Below, one piece after another: positions 52,691-62,939 of a stretch of DNA of 64,000 nt. The position numbers and the translations under genes were made by a program. The DNA lies in assembly GCA_944392335.1 (NCBI GenBank), contig CALXWJ010000001.1, positions 1 to 64,000 on the forward strand. Direction: 5' to 3'. The notes below the pieces were generated by a model, which did not search any database, had not been told where the DNA came from, and was given only the letters and a program-made list of their open reading frames with translations. How positions within the stretch are numbered: position 1 is the stretch's first letter; each line of letters begins with the position of its first letter. This DNA comes from an uncultured Clostridia bacterium (GTDB lineage: Bacteria > Bacillota > Clostridia > UBA1381).

Positions 52691-55600
52691 ATGATGAAGA
52701 ATGAAAAAAATGTATTATCAAGGTTGATCGCTTTGATAATGGGAATTCAAATGTTTAGTTCGGCGGTTGCGTTTGCTGAAACAGCAGCAGATGTAACAAA
52801 GGTTAACAGAGATGCCGATGCAATAATAATAACCTTTGACAATTCTCCAAAAAGTGATGACGCAGTGATATTAGGGACAGATATGAGTGAACAGGATTGT
52901 ATGGTTAAGGTTGCGGGTAATACTCTTGAAATTTCCACACAAAGTTTGGACAATGGTAAGTATTATTTAAGGGTTGACGGTTTACAAACAAGGCTTTATG
53001 ATTTCACAGTTAATAATATGCAGGAAGATTGGGTTACAGACAGTGTTGCAGGAATAGGAAATGCTCCATATGCTGCAGATGAATGGATGTTTATGACTCC
53101 GAGCAAAGATAATATAAAAATATATGAATATAACGATGATGAAGGAGCCGGGCAGACGGTCAGTTATGCTGCGGGCGCTACATTCCTGCATGACAGAAAT
53201 TATGCGGATTACATATATAATGACGCTGACATAGAATTTGACTATAAAAACCCAAACAATAGTGATTTGGGTACAAATGGAGGCTATGGCAGTTTTAACG
53301 TATTGTTAAATACTGCTGTAAATACCGGAAGCATAAATCAATGGGCCACATATATTCAGTCCAAACAGGGCGCATATATATTGTCGTTAAGATGTGAACC
53401 AAAAGGGGAAAGACTGAACGCATATATCTATAAATGGGACGGACGCCCTGATTTATCAACTCAGTATGGCACGGGCTATCAGATTAACGGTTCAATGTTC
53501 AGTGAAGAAAACGGTTCGTTTGAATTGGCATACAAGAACGGTATTGTTGAAAATTATGCTGCGGGGAAGGAATATAGATTTAAGATCAAGACAAGGAATG
53601 TTACCGAAGGAGTTAAAGTAACTCTTTACGTTGCAGAATATAATGAAGGAGTGTTAGGGGAGTATAAAGAAGCATTGTCTTGCATTGATACTGAATCGGC
53701 AATTCTTGGCGGCACTGCATATTTTATGAGTATGTCGAGTGATCCCAACAGTAAATATTTATCAACGCATTATGTTAAAAATATAAAAATAGCAGATACA
53801 TCAATCAGGGAGATCGCCGCAGATGTTCCGTTTGTTGAGAATGTAACTGCAACAGACAATATTATAATTGATTTTTCAACACCTGTAAATACTGCCTCTT
53901 ATGACAATATAAAGGTTATGACTATCGGAGAAGAGGTTATGCAATTCCCTTGTGACATCACTGCTGAAAAAGACGATGCATCAAAGGTGATCGTTGATCT
54001 TTCAATGATACCGGCTGTTGAAGGGGTCGAGTATCATCTGAGCATAGATAAGGGCGTGCAATCGGCTTTTGGCATAGGGCTTGACAAACAATATGATTAT
54101 ACATTTACAAAAAAACAATTATATGATGATTTTAATGCGCCTGTAAACACAACAGATGAAAGCGGAAAGGTTACAGAACAGGTAAGTGCAGACTGGAAGG
54201 TCGGAGAATTTACGAGCGGAAATCAAAACCGATACAAAGCCGAGTATATTTATAACAACCAGCTGTTTTTAGGAGGAAGTAATCCTTTAACCACTACACA
54301 TACAAATTCTGATAATGTAACAATCCCAATAAATGATGATCCCAGCGTAGTAATAAATAATACTTATATGGATTACAACTTTGAAAATTCAGCACTTGAA
54401 TTTGATTATATGTCATATGTCAATTCTTCATATGGGAATCATTCATATGACTCAACGAGAGTATTTTTCAGAGGGACAAATTATGTTAACTGCACCGGAT
54501 ATATTTATAATGACAGCGGTTTGGCAACAGGCGCTTACAGAGCAGTGAAATCAGATAGCGGAGCTTATGTTCTGGAAATCAGTTATAACGGGAAAAAAGT
54601 TTCTTTGAGAAAGGTAGGAGCTGAAGAAGTAAATTATACCGCAAGAGGAGACCAGCCTGTGGGTGAGGAGCTTGCAGCGTTGAGAGATGTTGAAGACTAC
54701 AGTCTGGGCGATACGGTAAGATACAGAATAGTAACCGAGAATACTGCAGACGGAGTATTAATTAATGTTTACGCGGCTAAAAAAACAGACGGCGTATTAG
54801 ATGATTATAAAAATATTTTATCTTATCTTGACACGGCGGCTGATGCAAAAACATCAGGAAGCTTTTGTTTTACCGTGACCGGTTCTAACGGAGGAAAATA
54901 TTTTTATGCCAATTCAACCGTAATTGACGAGCTTATGTATACAAGTGTTGAAATAGAGAATCTTGAAGATGAGGAAAATCTCATTAAAGAAAGGATCGAT
55001 AAAATATATAACAGTTCAAATTGGAATATTTATGAGCAGGAGATCCGGCAGCTTAAAGAAGATTATGACGCATATGTTGCGATAACAAATTATTTTGATA
55101 CTGAATATACAGAAAAACTTAATAAGCTTTTAACAGGGAAAACTAATGAGGAAATTTCAAAAGAGGTAATTGAAGAGCTTAGCTCAAAGGACAGCATAAA
55201 AATTGTTTATATCGGAGGATCACTCACAGCAGGCGGAGCGGAATATCAGGAAATGTTTAAAAATTATATTTCTGAAAAAACCGGTATTTTGGCAGAGAAT
55301 ATTACAATAATAAATGTGGGAAACGGCGGACAGGGCTCGGCATGGCATCAGGTGAGACTGTATGATGAGGTCATGTCGGAAAATCCTGATATTGTATTTG
55401 TTGATTATGCCGGAAATGACGACGGATATTATTCTGAATCAAATGAAATGGCAGAAGGCGTGCACAAGGCAAATCTTGCTGCGGAAGTGACAATAAGAAG
55501 ACTTCTTAACATGGAAAATGCCCCTGTTATTTGCTTCAATATAATTCCCGCAAAAGACAGACTTGTAAAAATGTCTTTGTTAAACAAAGGAATTACTCAT

Positions 55601-57532
55601 TACATAAACAGCAGCGGCAATGTAAGAGAAATAGAGATACCGGCATACAGGTTTACTCTTGATGTATTTGAATATTATAACACTCCGGTATTTAATATTA
55701 CCGAAGAACTCTTAAAGTATGTGACAATTAAAGCTGCCGATGAAGACGGCGCTTACACAAAGGATGTCACCTATGAAACATACAAGAGAACCGATGTGAA
55801 TACATATGAAAAATCAACCGATGCGGAATACCTGTTTAATGTTACTGAAAATGATTTGTCGGATTTTGAGGTGTTCATTGATTACGATACCATAGAAGCA
55901 AAATATGCCAAGGAATATAATTTTAACGAAGCTCAATACGGCAGCACATTCAGAGCGCTGGCTGCCGACAATGTCCATCCTGCAGAGGGATATGACGGAT
56001 ACAAGCTGTATGGAGATATAATCCTTGATCTTGTTGAAAATAATACAGATTCGGCATTAAGGCGTTCAGAGCTTATGGAAAATCCTATAACAAAAAATGC
56101 CGATGTGTACGATAGATTCAATATGACAAAAAAAGCCGTTTCAAGCAGTATAATAGCACAAAGTGATGATATTACAATTGATACATCTGCCGGCGGAAAT
56201 TATGAAGATGCAGAATTTACCAGTGCAAATCTAAGGAAAGTTTCGGGAGTACGGCTTACGGGTCCATTAACCCTAACATATAAATTCAAAGGTCACGTAT
56301 TCTATCCGGTATATGACAACAAAGATATTCTTGTAAAATATGCAACTGTTGATAATCGTGCATTTCTTTCAAACGCAAGGTATTATAATGATACGATGCT
56401 TACAAATTCGGATTCTCATGAATTTAAAGTTGAGCTTCCTGCAGATGTAACATTGTGCATAGGCGGATTCTTTACTGATGAAGATACACTGCTTAACAAT
56501 TTTGAAAAAAATAAAGAATATACTATGGTAGATCTTTCAACTGCGGCAAATGTTTACGGTGCGTATACAGAGGGAGACGGAAAAGTATTTTCGGCTTACA
56601 ATGATGAATATAAACGCGGTATGACTCCCGATATACTTGTAAATTATAAAGAAAATAACTGGATCAACTCAAGCCCTGACGCTATTGAAATTTATAATTA
56701 TTTCACAGCGCAGAGTTATTCGGGAACGCCTTTTAATGTAGAGAGTCTGCTAAACAAGCGATTTAAGGCAGTTTCCCCTGTATATGATATTGTAACGGCA
56801 AGATATGCACAATGGCATAACAATAATGTATTGGATGAAGGCAACGCGGAACTGTCTGTTCCGACAATCGATGTTCCTGATGATATATATACAAATATCC
56901 ATCTTTTAATAGCTGATTACAATACAGATATTGCGGGGGCTGTTATGCGGATAAATTATGCCGATGGAACAAAGGACGACGTCACATTTAATACATATTA
57001 CAAAACAGATGTAACGGGCATTGATGGAGCGGAAAAAATACTTACAGGTACATCCTATGATAATATAACAGGTAAAAAGGAAGGTATTGAATATAATCTG
57101 TATGAGTACACTCTGGCAGTACCGCAGCAGAAGAGAATAGAGTCTATAAGTTTTACAGACGGACAATATTACAGAATTTACGGTCTGACTCTCGAAAAAG
57201 CATATGCAAGCGGGCTATTTGATATAAGTTTTAAAACGGCGGATAATAAGACAGTTTACAATTTGGAAAAATATGCGGGAGAAGCACTTAATGTTGAGTT
57301 TATGGCAGAGAAGGAAACTCAGGGGGAAATTATCCTTGCGGTTTATGATGGCAGGAGAATGGTGAGTATAAAAGAAATTGATGTTAATACAGTAAATTCT
57401 TCTGATTATATAAATATAGTGAGGGATACGATTAATATTCCGGCAGATTATAAAGAAGGGTACAGTATATCGGCATATCTTTGGGATAGTACGGAAGAAA
57501 TGATGCCTTTAACAGTTAAGATTATTAAATAG
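52691..57532 (+). CDS. Giant secreted SGNH-hydrolase with two beta-sandwich modules
   Basis: A 1613-residue exported protein. Order: signal peptide (cut near residue 30); Ig-like domain; beta-sandwich module 1 (about 110-370); SbsA-like Ig domain (371-475); module 2 (476-755); helical segment (760-835); SGNH/GDSL hydrolase (about 836-1125); a long beta region; and the shared C-terminal domain (about 1510-1613, YLWDSTEEMMPL). The hydrolase has Ser844 in IGGSLTAG, Asn909 in GND, and Asp1093 with His1096 in DNVHP, a complete catalytic set. Such enzymes in glycan clusters often remove acetyl or methyl esters. The starts at 52691 and 52694 are both possible; AGGAGG is 7 nt from the latter. There is no anchor domain. 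Confidence 0.82.
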   Translation: MMKNEKNVLSRLIALIMGIQMFSSAVAFAETAADVTKVNRDADAIIITFDNSPKSDDAVILGTDMSEQDCMVKVAGNTLEISTQSLDNGKYYLRVDGLQTRLYDFTVNNMQEDWVTDSVAGIGNAPYAADEWMFMTPSKDNIKIYEYNDDEGAGQTVSYAAGATFLHDRNYADYIYNDADIEFDYKNPNNSDLGTNGGYGSFNVLLNTAVNTGSINQWATYIQSKQGAYILSLRCEPKGERLNAYIYKWDGRPDLSTQYGTGYQINGSMFSEENGSFELAYKNGIVENYAAGKEYRFKIKTRNVTEGVKVTLYVAEYNEGVLGEYKEALSCIDTESAILGGTAYFMSMSSDPNSKYLSTHYVKNIKIADTSIREIAADVPFVENVTATDNIIIDFSTPVNTASYDNIKVMTIGEEVMQFPCDITAEKDDASKVIVDLSMIPAVEGVEYHLSIDKGVQSAFGIGLDKQYDYTFTKKQLYDDFNAPVNTTDESGKVTEQVSADWKVGEFTSGNQNRYKAEYIYNNQLFLGGSNPLTTTHTNSDNVTIPINDDPSVVINNTYMDYNFENSALEFDYMSYVNSSYGNHSYDSTRVFFRGTNYVNCTGYIYNDSGLATGAYRAVKSDSGAYVLEISYNGKKVSLRKVGAEEVNYTARGDQPVGEELAALRDVEDYSLGDTVRYRIVTENTADGVLINVYAAKKTDGVLDDYKNILSYLDTAADAKTSGSFCFTVTGSNGGKYFYANSTVIDELMYTSVEIENLEDEENLIKERIDKIYNSSNWNIYEQEIRQLKEDYDAYVAITNYFDTEYTEKLNKLLTGKTNEEISKEVIEELSSKDSIKIVYIGGSLTAGGAEYQEMFKNYISEKTGILAENITIINVGNGGQGSAWHQVRLYDEVMSENPDIVFVDYAGNDDGYYSESNEMAEGVHKANLAAEVTIRRLLNMENAPVICFNIIPAKDRLVKMSLLNKGITHYINSSGNVREIEIPAYRFTLDVFEYYNTPVFNITEELLKYVTIKAADEDGAYTKDVTYETYKRTDVNTYEKSTDAEYLFNVTENDLSDFEVFIDYDTIEAKYAKEYNFNEAQYGSTFRALAADNVHPAEGYDGYKLYGDIILDLVENNTDSALRRSELMENPITKNADVYDRFNMTKKAVSSSIIAQSDDITIDTSAGGNYEDAEFTSANLRKVSGVRLTGPLTLTYKFKGHVFYPVYDNKDILVKYATVDNRAFLSNARYYNDTMLTNSDSHEFKVELPADVTLCIGGFFTDEDTLLNNFEKNKEYTMVDLSTAANVYGAYTEGDGKVFSAYNDEYKRGMTPDILVNYKENNWINSSPDAIEIYNYFTAQSYSGTPFNVESLLNKRFKAVSPVYDIVTARYAQWHNNNVLDEGNAELSVPTIDVPDDIYTNIHLLIADYNTDIAGAVMRINYADGTKDDVTFNTYYKTDVTGIDGAEKILTGTSYDNITGKKEGIEYNLYEYTLAVPQQKRIESISFTDGQYYRIYGLTLEKAYASGLFDISFKTADNKTVYNLEKYAGEALNVEFMAEKETQGEIILAVYDGRRMVSIKEIDVNTVNSSDYINIVRDTINIPADYKEGYSISAYLWDSTEEMMPLTVKIIK

Positions 57533-57545
57533 TATTTAGACAATT

Positions 57546-57595
57546 ACAGCGGCGGCCGACTGCCTGCCGCCGCTGTATGTTTCTTTATTATGGAG
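57546..57595 (+). terminator. GC-rich hairpin between the two giant genes
   Basis: ACAGCGGCGGC (57546-57556) pairs perfectly with 57566-57576 and is followed by ATGTTTCTTTATT. It is a strong stem with an imperfect T-run, so it is probably a partial terminator that lowers expression of the next gene. Confidence 0.65.
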
Positions 57596-57602
57596 GGGAT
57601 AT

Positions 57603-60600
57603 ATGGTGGATAAGAATTTTGGAAAAACAGCGGCAATATTGGCGGCGGCTTTGGTTTTGGGATGTGTTATTCCTCTTGAGTTTTTATTCGTTGAAAATTC
57701 AAAAGCCGAGGCATATGATGAAGAGATACAAAATAACTCTGCTAAAGATATTTATGTTTCGCCGAACGGCAGCCAAAGCGGAGACGGAAGTTTTAATAAT
57801 CCTTTCAGAGAAATAGAGAGTGCTGTAGAAAAGGCAGATGAATTAAGGAACAGTATTTCATCTTTACAAGAGATAAATGTAATATTAAGGGGCGGGGAAT
57901 ACAGAATAAATAAAACAATAAATTTGAATAAGACGGGGAGTGCCGCTAATGATGCGGCAAAGCTTGTAATCCGGGCATATGAAGGAGAAGAGCCTGTTTT
58001 AAAGGGCTCGCAGGAGCTTGATGTGTCTCAGTTTACACAAGTTTCTGATGAAGATATATTAAAAAGAGTAGCCGATAGCGCAAAGGATAAAATTGTTTGT
58101 ATGAGTGTGGCGGGATTGGGAGTTGCAGATAAGAATCCTGAAATTCCTTCGTCATATATAAAAATATATAATAACGATAAAGAGCAAACTATAGCTCAGT
58201 GGCCTAACGGCGAGCATAATTATGCGGTTTTTTCTCCTGTTTCAGAAGGCGGAATAGGAAATGCGCAAGGGGGAAGCTTTAAATATCTTGATACAGACCG
58301 GCCGGATAATTGGAGCGATCCGGAAGATGCGGTGGCAGTAGGATATTTTGGTTATGATTACAGACAGGAAGCAATTTCTATAAGTGAGATTGACACGGAA
58401 AAGTCTATAATAAAGCTTGCTCACGGCAGTGATTTTGGGATTAACAGCAAACAGTCGAGAAGATGGAAAGCATATAATATACTTGAAGAGCTTGACAGAC
58501 CGGGAGAATGGTATATAGACAGAGACGCCCAAATGCTCTATTACTATCCTGCAGAAGATTGCGGGAAGGTGGAAATCGGGGTTTTCAGCGATAACATGTT
58601 TGATATAACCGGGGCTTCCAATATAACCTTCAGTGGATTGACTTTTAAAAACACCTCCGGCGGTGTAATTCATTGTTATCACGATAAAAACAGGAAAAGT
58701 GAAAATATTACCATAGAAAAATGTACCTTTGAAAATATAGGCGGACATGCAATTAATATGTATACATATCAGTTTGCTGATTTTTACGATATAAATCAAT
58801 GGTCAAATATTGTGGGAAATCTTTATAATGTTGAGATAGCGAATAATATATTTTATAATACATATCAAACTCCTATAACCGTACATTCGGGTGATTTTGA
58901 AAATTTCACGGGTCATGGAGTTAAAATATATAACAATTATGCAAATCAAACGGCGCCGTTTTCTTTGAGCGGTTATCTTTTGGGAAGCGTGAATGCTGTG
59001 GAGGGAGAAATAAGGAATAATCTTGCCCATAACGCACCATATCATGTTTTGGGAGCTACAGGACTGAGAAATAAGATAATGTATAATGAAACGGTCAGCG
59101 CTGTAAGAGAAACGGTTGATGCGGGCGCGTTTTATGTAGGCAGGACCGTTATGCATAGAGACAATGAATACGGATATAATTTTTTCTATAAAACGAATCC
59201 CGTTCAGGATATTTTAAAGCCATATACGCACAACAGAGCAATATATTTTGACGATGGCTATTCAAACGGCATTGTACACCATAATATTTCTGTTGACGGA
59301 GATAAATCTTTTTATACAAGCGGCTCGGGAAATAAATATAACAGTAATATCTCGGTTGACTGTCCAAATGGGATAGAGATATCGGTACTGGCAGGCGCAG
59401 ACAGATATTCATCCCTGATAGCAAAAAAAGAGCTTAAAAGTGATGAAAATCCTAACGGGGCTGAAAGTGATGAGATAAAGAATAAGGTTATAAAATTCTT
59501 AACTGAATTTCCTGAAATAGAAAATGAATATGATGTAATAAGCCAAAGCGGGTTTGCTGTTACTTCGGGAAATGAAGCAGAGGGAAACCTTACTGTTAAC
59601 GGAACTAATCCCGAAACCGGAATGAGTACGGCAATGCTTGCGGCAAACAGAATTGAAGATAATATAAATCTTAGCGGTTATAATATGTTTGTCAATCCCG
59701 AAGAGTTGGATTTCAGGGTAAAAAAGACGTCTGAGGCTTATATGCTTAATCCTGATTTGATTTCGGAAGATTTTGATCTTTCGGATATCGGGCTGCAGCA
59801 GGATCAAGGTTTTGATTTGTCGAGGATAACCGAAAAAAGAAGCTTTAGTAAACTGTATCCCGCTAAAGGAGAAACAGTCGTTGCAGAAGAAGGGGTAGAG
59901 TTTATGTGGGAAAGGTCGTTTGACGCCGACAGCTACAGGATTATTATTGCAGAAGACAGTGATTTTAAAGATATAATTGTTGATGAGATTGTTCCGTATA
60001 ATCATTATACAATGAAATCAGACGACAGTATTTCCGGATATTATTTCTGGAGAGTATATGCTGTTAATGAAACAAGGTCTATGTCCGGAGAATGGGAGTC
60101 GGAAGAAGGGAAAACGGGATTTTATATTACTCAGAAAACTTCTCCGATACCGATTGATATAGAAATGGTAGATAAGAACGCGATTATTGAGTTTTCGCAG
60201 CCGATGTATAATTATGCCTTGAATGATATTGCGGTAAAAGACGGAGATATTGAGATTGATGTTAAAAAATATCTTGATAATACTGATGACAGAAGAATAA
60301 TTATAGATTTTTCCGGAGTTGAATATAAAGAAGGAAAAACTTATACTATTGAAACCGGAACAGAGCTTATGTCGGTTTATGGACAGAAAATTTTTATGCC
60401 ATATGTTTTCAAAGTGACTGTGGCAGAGGGAGTATATTCCATTGAAGCGGTTGAAGATATCCTTACAGTCAAGGAAATAAATGTTAATCAGGTTAAAAAC
60501 AACATACAAATTGTATTTTCGGGGCATATTTCGCAGCAGAGCTTAGATAGTATAAAAGTAACCTTGGGTGGAACGGAACAAGAGTGCGGTAAAGAGTATG

Positions 60601-62906
60601 ACAAGCTAAACCCATGTGTAATTTATTTAAATACCGAAAATTTGAAAATAGAGAACAAAAAATTATATTACATAGAAATTCCTGATACGGTAACAACCGA
60701 TTTTAATACAGCCATTGATCGTGCATATAAATATACCTTTAGAAAAAGCGGTGTTGAATATGACTTTAATGCTAATGGTATGAGTACAAGAAAATGGAGA
60801 TTCGATAACGGCGCAAACAGAAATTCAGATGCGTATATTTATGATAACCGGTTGTTTTTAAGCGACATAAACCCTAATGATACAGATAACCGATATAACG
60901 GAATCCCTTATTCGAACGGAAGCGTTTTTGTAAAGCCCGAAGAATTTAGAAATATAGAGATGGAAAATTCTATAATAGAATTCGACTATGTAAATTACGG
61001 ACGTGGATTCGGAAACGGGAACTATGTAAATATGCGCGTATTTATGAGAGCCGAAGATGTAAATAACAGTTCGGATGCATTGCAAAGCAGTATAAGTACG
61101 GCTAACGGTGCTTATATACTTGAAATATCGCAGTACGGAAAAGAGATTGATATCAGAAAATGTACAGGCGGTACAGTCAGCTTTGGAGCGCTTCAGGGCA
61201 ATGTGGGAACAACACTTTCCGAGAAAAGAACATTAGAAGGATATGAAGTGGGAGATAAAGTGCGGTTTAGGATCACACTAAATAATGAAGAGGATAACAA
61301 TGCAGCCGAACTTGTGGTCTACGCCGCCCTGTACAATGAAACAGGAGAGTTAGGAAAATATAAACAAGTAGCTTCCGCTAAAGATACGCAAAATCCTTTG
61401 CTAAATGGAGGCGTATATTTTTCCGTAAATCCTTCAAATGGCGTAAAATATTATTATATTAATTCTCACGCGATCGATAATTTCAGTTTTTATACCACAG
61501 CTTTGGAGTCAAGCTCGGAAGATGACATGTTTGTAACTGAAATGCTTAGCTGTGACGAAAAGATATCTTTAATATTTTCTTCGGGTATTGATGAAAATAC
61601 ATTGAATGCTGTTTCTGTAAAAAATACAGTTACCGGTGAAATGTATATTATATCACCGGAGGTAAATATTTATAATTCAAAACAGCTTGATATTTCGTTT
61701 GATTTTATCGACAAAAATTATGAAAATTATGAGCTTAAAATAAGTAAAGATTTAAAAAGCGTATTTGGCAAACCGCTTTTTAATGAATACAATGCAAAGA
61801 TCAATGTAACAGGAATGTATTCATATATCGATACAAACGTTCAAAACTGCAGTAACTGGTATGTTAAAAGGGCAGGGTATAGTGAAAGCAATGCTTATAC
61901 AAATGACGGATGGATATATCTTGCACCGTATTCTTTCGATCATAAATATTTTGAAGAAAAAACGCCATATTCAGATGGTGCGCTCGTAAATGAAAAGAAT
62001 TATGACGAGTATGACTATGCGGATTCAATTCTTGAATTTGATTATAAAAATTTGAACACGTCTTCCGTAAAGGGAAACGGCAATTATTCCGGTATGAGAA
62101 TTTTTATCCGCTCGGGAGAATTTGATACGGTATTTTCGGACGGCTATAATAAAATTTCATCATCAAAGGGAGCTTATATAATTACTCTTTACCCAAGCTC
62201 CGACAAATTATATGCAGGGCTTAGAAAATGGGACGGAAGCGAGATAAACATAGCGGAAAGAGTGGATCTTGGCGGAACGGTATTGATAAGTGAAAAAGCT
62301 GTAAACGAGTGGAGAGCAGAAGATGAATACAGATATAAAATAAAGACAACAAATGTTCAAGATGGTGTTTTGATTGAGCTTTATATGACAGAATACATAG
62401 ACGGAAAAGAGGGGAACTATAAAAAGGTTTTGGAATATACAGATAATGATAATCCATATATAAGCGGTACATTTTTCTTTACAGCCTGTGGTTCTTCCGC
62501 TTCATATATAAACGGTTATATAAGTTCGCATTTTATTAAAGATATAAGTTATATTACGGCACCGGAAACGGAGAAGATAGAAAATGTCTGTCTTACAGAT
62601 AGCTTATTTATAAATGATAACAATGAGATCATAACAGACTTAACAGGATATAAGAATATGGAAATAGGGTTTATTCAGGGTATTTCTTCAAATCTTTCCC
62701 GTTCTGAAAAAGCAAATCTGATGTTAGCTCTTTATAATAAAGAAGAGGCTTTGATACAAATTGTTTCAAAACCTGTCACACTGGCTGCAGATGCCAAGAT
62801 AGAGGAAGATATTACATTTAGAGTGTCAGAAAATATAGGAAATAATTATATAACAAAGGTATTTATATGGAATAATGAAATGGTACCTTTAGGAAAAGCA
62901 AAATAA
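57603..62906 (+). CDS. Giant secreted GH141-like beta-helix protein with two beta-sandwich modules
   Basis: A 1767-residue exported protein. Order: hydrophobic signal (ILAAALVLGCVIPLEFLFV); GH141-like lead (IYVSPNGSQSGDGSFNNPFR, VILRGGEYRI); GEWYIDRDAQMLYYYP and beta-helix to about 660; a fibronectin-III-like domain (about 755-850); two SbsA-like Ig domains; beta-sandwich module (1052-1303); another Ig domain; a second module (1406-1653); and a C-terminal domain like that of the gene before. It is less like the 3644 and 6238 beta-helices than those two are to each other. It probably cleaves a complex plant or host glycan. GGAGGGG before the ATG supports the start. Confidence 0.75.
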   Translation: MVDKNFGKTAAILAAALVLGCVIPLEFLFVENSKAEAYDEEIQNNSAKDIYVSPNGSQSGDGSFNNPFREIESAVEKADELRNSISSLQEINVILRGGEYRINKTINLNKTGSAANDAAKLVIRAYEGEEPVLKGSQELDVSQFTQVSDEDILKRVADSAKDKIVCMSVAGLGVADKNPEIPSSYIKIYNNDKEQTIAQWPNGEHNYAVFSPVSEGGIGNAQGGSFKYLDTDRPDNWSDPEDAVAVGYFGYDYRQEAISISEIDTEKSIIKLAHGSDFGINSKQSRRWKAYNILEELDRPGEWYIDRDAQMLYYYPAEDCGKVEIGVFSDNMFDITGASNITFSGLTFKNTSGGVIHCYHDKNRKSENITIEKCTFENIGGHAINMYTYQFADFYDINQWSNIVGNLYNVEIANNIFYNTYQTPITVHSGDFENFTGHGVKIYNNYANQTAPFSLSGYLLGSVNAVEGEIRNNLAHNAPYHVLGATGLRNKIMYNETVSAVRETVDAGAFYVGRTVMHRDNEYGYNFFYKTNPVQDILKPYTHNRAIYFDDGYSNGIVHHNISVDGDKSFYTSGSGNKYNSNISVDCPNGIEISVLAGADRYSSLIAKKELKSDENPNGAESDEIKNKVIKFLTEFPEIENEYDVISQSGFAVTSGNEAEGNLTVNGTNPETGMSTAMLAANRIEDNINLSGYNMFVNPEELDFRVKKTSEAYMLNPDLISEDFDLSDIGLQQDQGFDLSRITEKRSFSKLYPAKGETVVAEEGVEFMWERSFDADSYRIIIAEDSDFKDIIVDEIVPYNHYTMKSDDSISGYYFWRVYAVNETRSMSGEWESEEGKTGFYITQKTSPIPIDIEMVDKNAIIEFSQPMYNYALNDIAVKDGDIEIDVKKYLDNTDDRRIIIDFSGVEYKEGKTYTIETGTELMSVYGQKIFMPYVFKVTVAEGVYSIEAVEDILTVKEINVNQVKNNIQIVFSGHISQQSLDSIKVTLGGTEQECGKEYDKLNPCVIYLNTENLKIENKKLYYIEIPDTVTTDFNTAIDRAYKYTFRKSGVEYDFNANGMSTRKWRFDNGANRNSDAYIYDNRLFLSDINPNDTDNRYNGIPYSNGSVFVKPEEFRNIEMENSIIEFDYVNYGRGFGNGNYVNMRVFMRAEDVNNSSDALQSSISTANGAYILEISQYGKEIDIRKCTGGTVSFGALQGNVGTTLSEKRTLEGYEVGDKVRFRITLNNEEDNNAAELVVYAALYNETGELGKYKQVASAKDTQNPLLNGGVYFSVNPSNGVKYYYINSHAIDNFSFYTTALESSSEDDMFVTEMLSCDEKISLIFSSGIDENTLNAVSVKNTVTGEMYIISPEVNIYNSKQLDISFDFIDKNYENYELKISKDLKSVFGKPLFNEYNAKINVTGMYSYIDTNVQNCSNWYVKRAGYSESNAYTNDGWIYLAPYSFDHKYFEEKTPYSDGALVNEKNYDEYDYADSILEFDYKNLNTSSVKGNGNYSGMRIFIRSGEFDTVFSDGYNKISSSKGAYIITLYPSSDKLYAGLRKWDGSEINIAERVDLGGTVLISEKAVNEWRAEDEYRYKIKTTNVQDGVLIELYMTEYIDGKEGNYKKVLEYTDNDNPYISGTFFFTACGSSASYINGYISSHFIKDISYITAPETEKIENVCLTDSLFINDNNEIITDLTGYKNMEIGFIQGISSNLSRSEKANLMLALYNKEEALIQIVSKPVTLAADAKIEEDITFRVSENIGNNYITKVFIWNNEMVPLGKAK

Positions 62907-62939
62907 GCTCAAAATAAAAGAAAGGATGGGGTTATTTAT

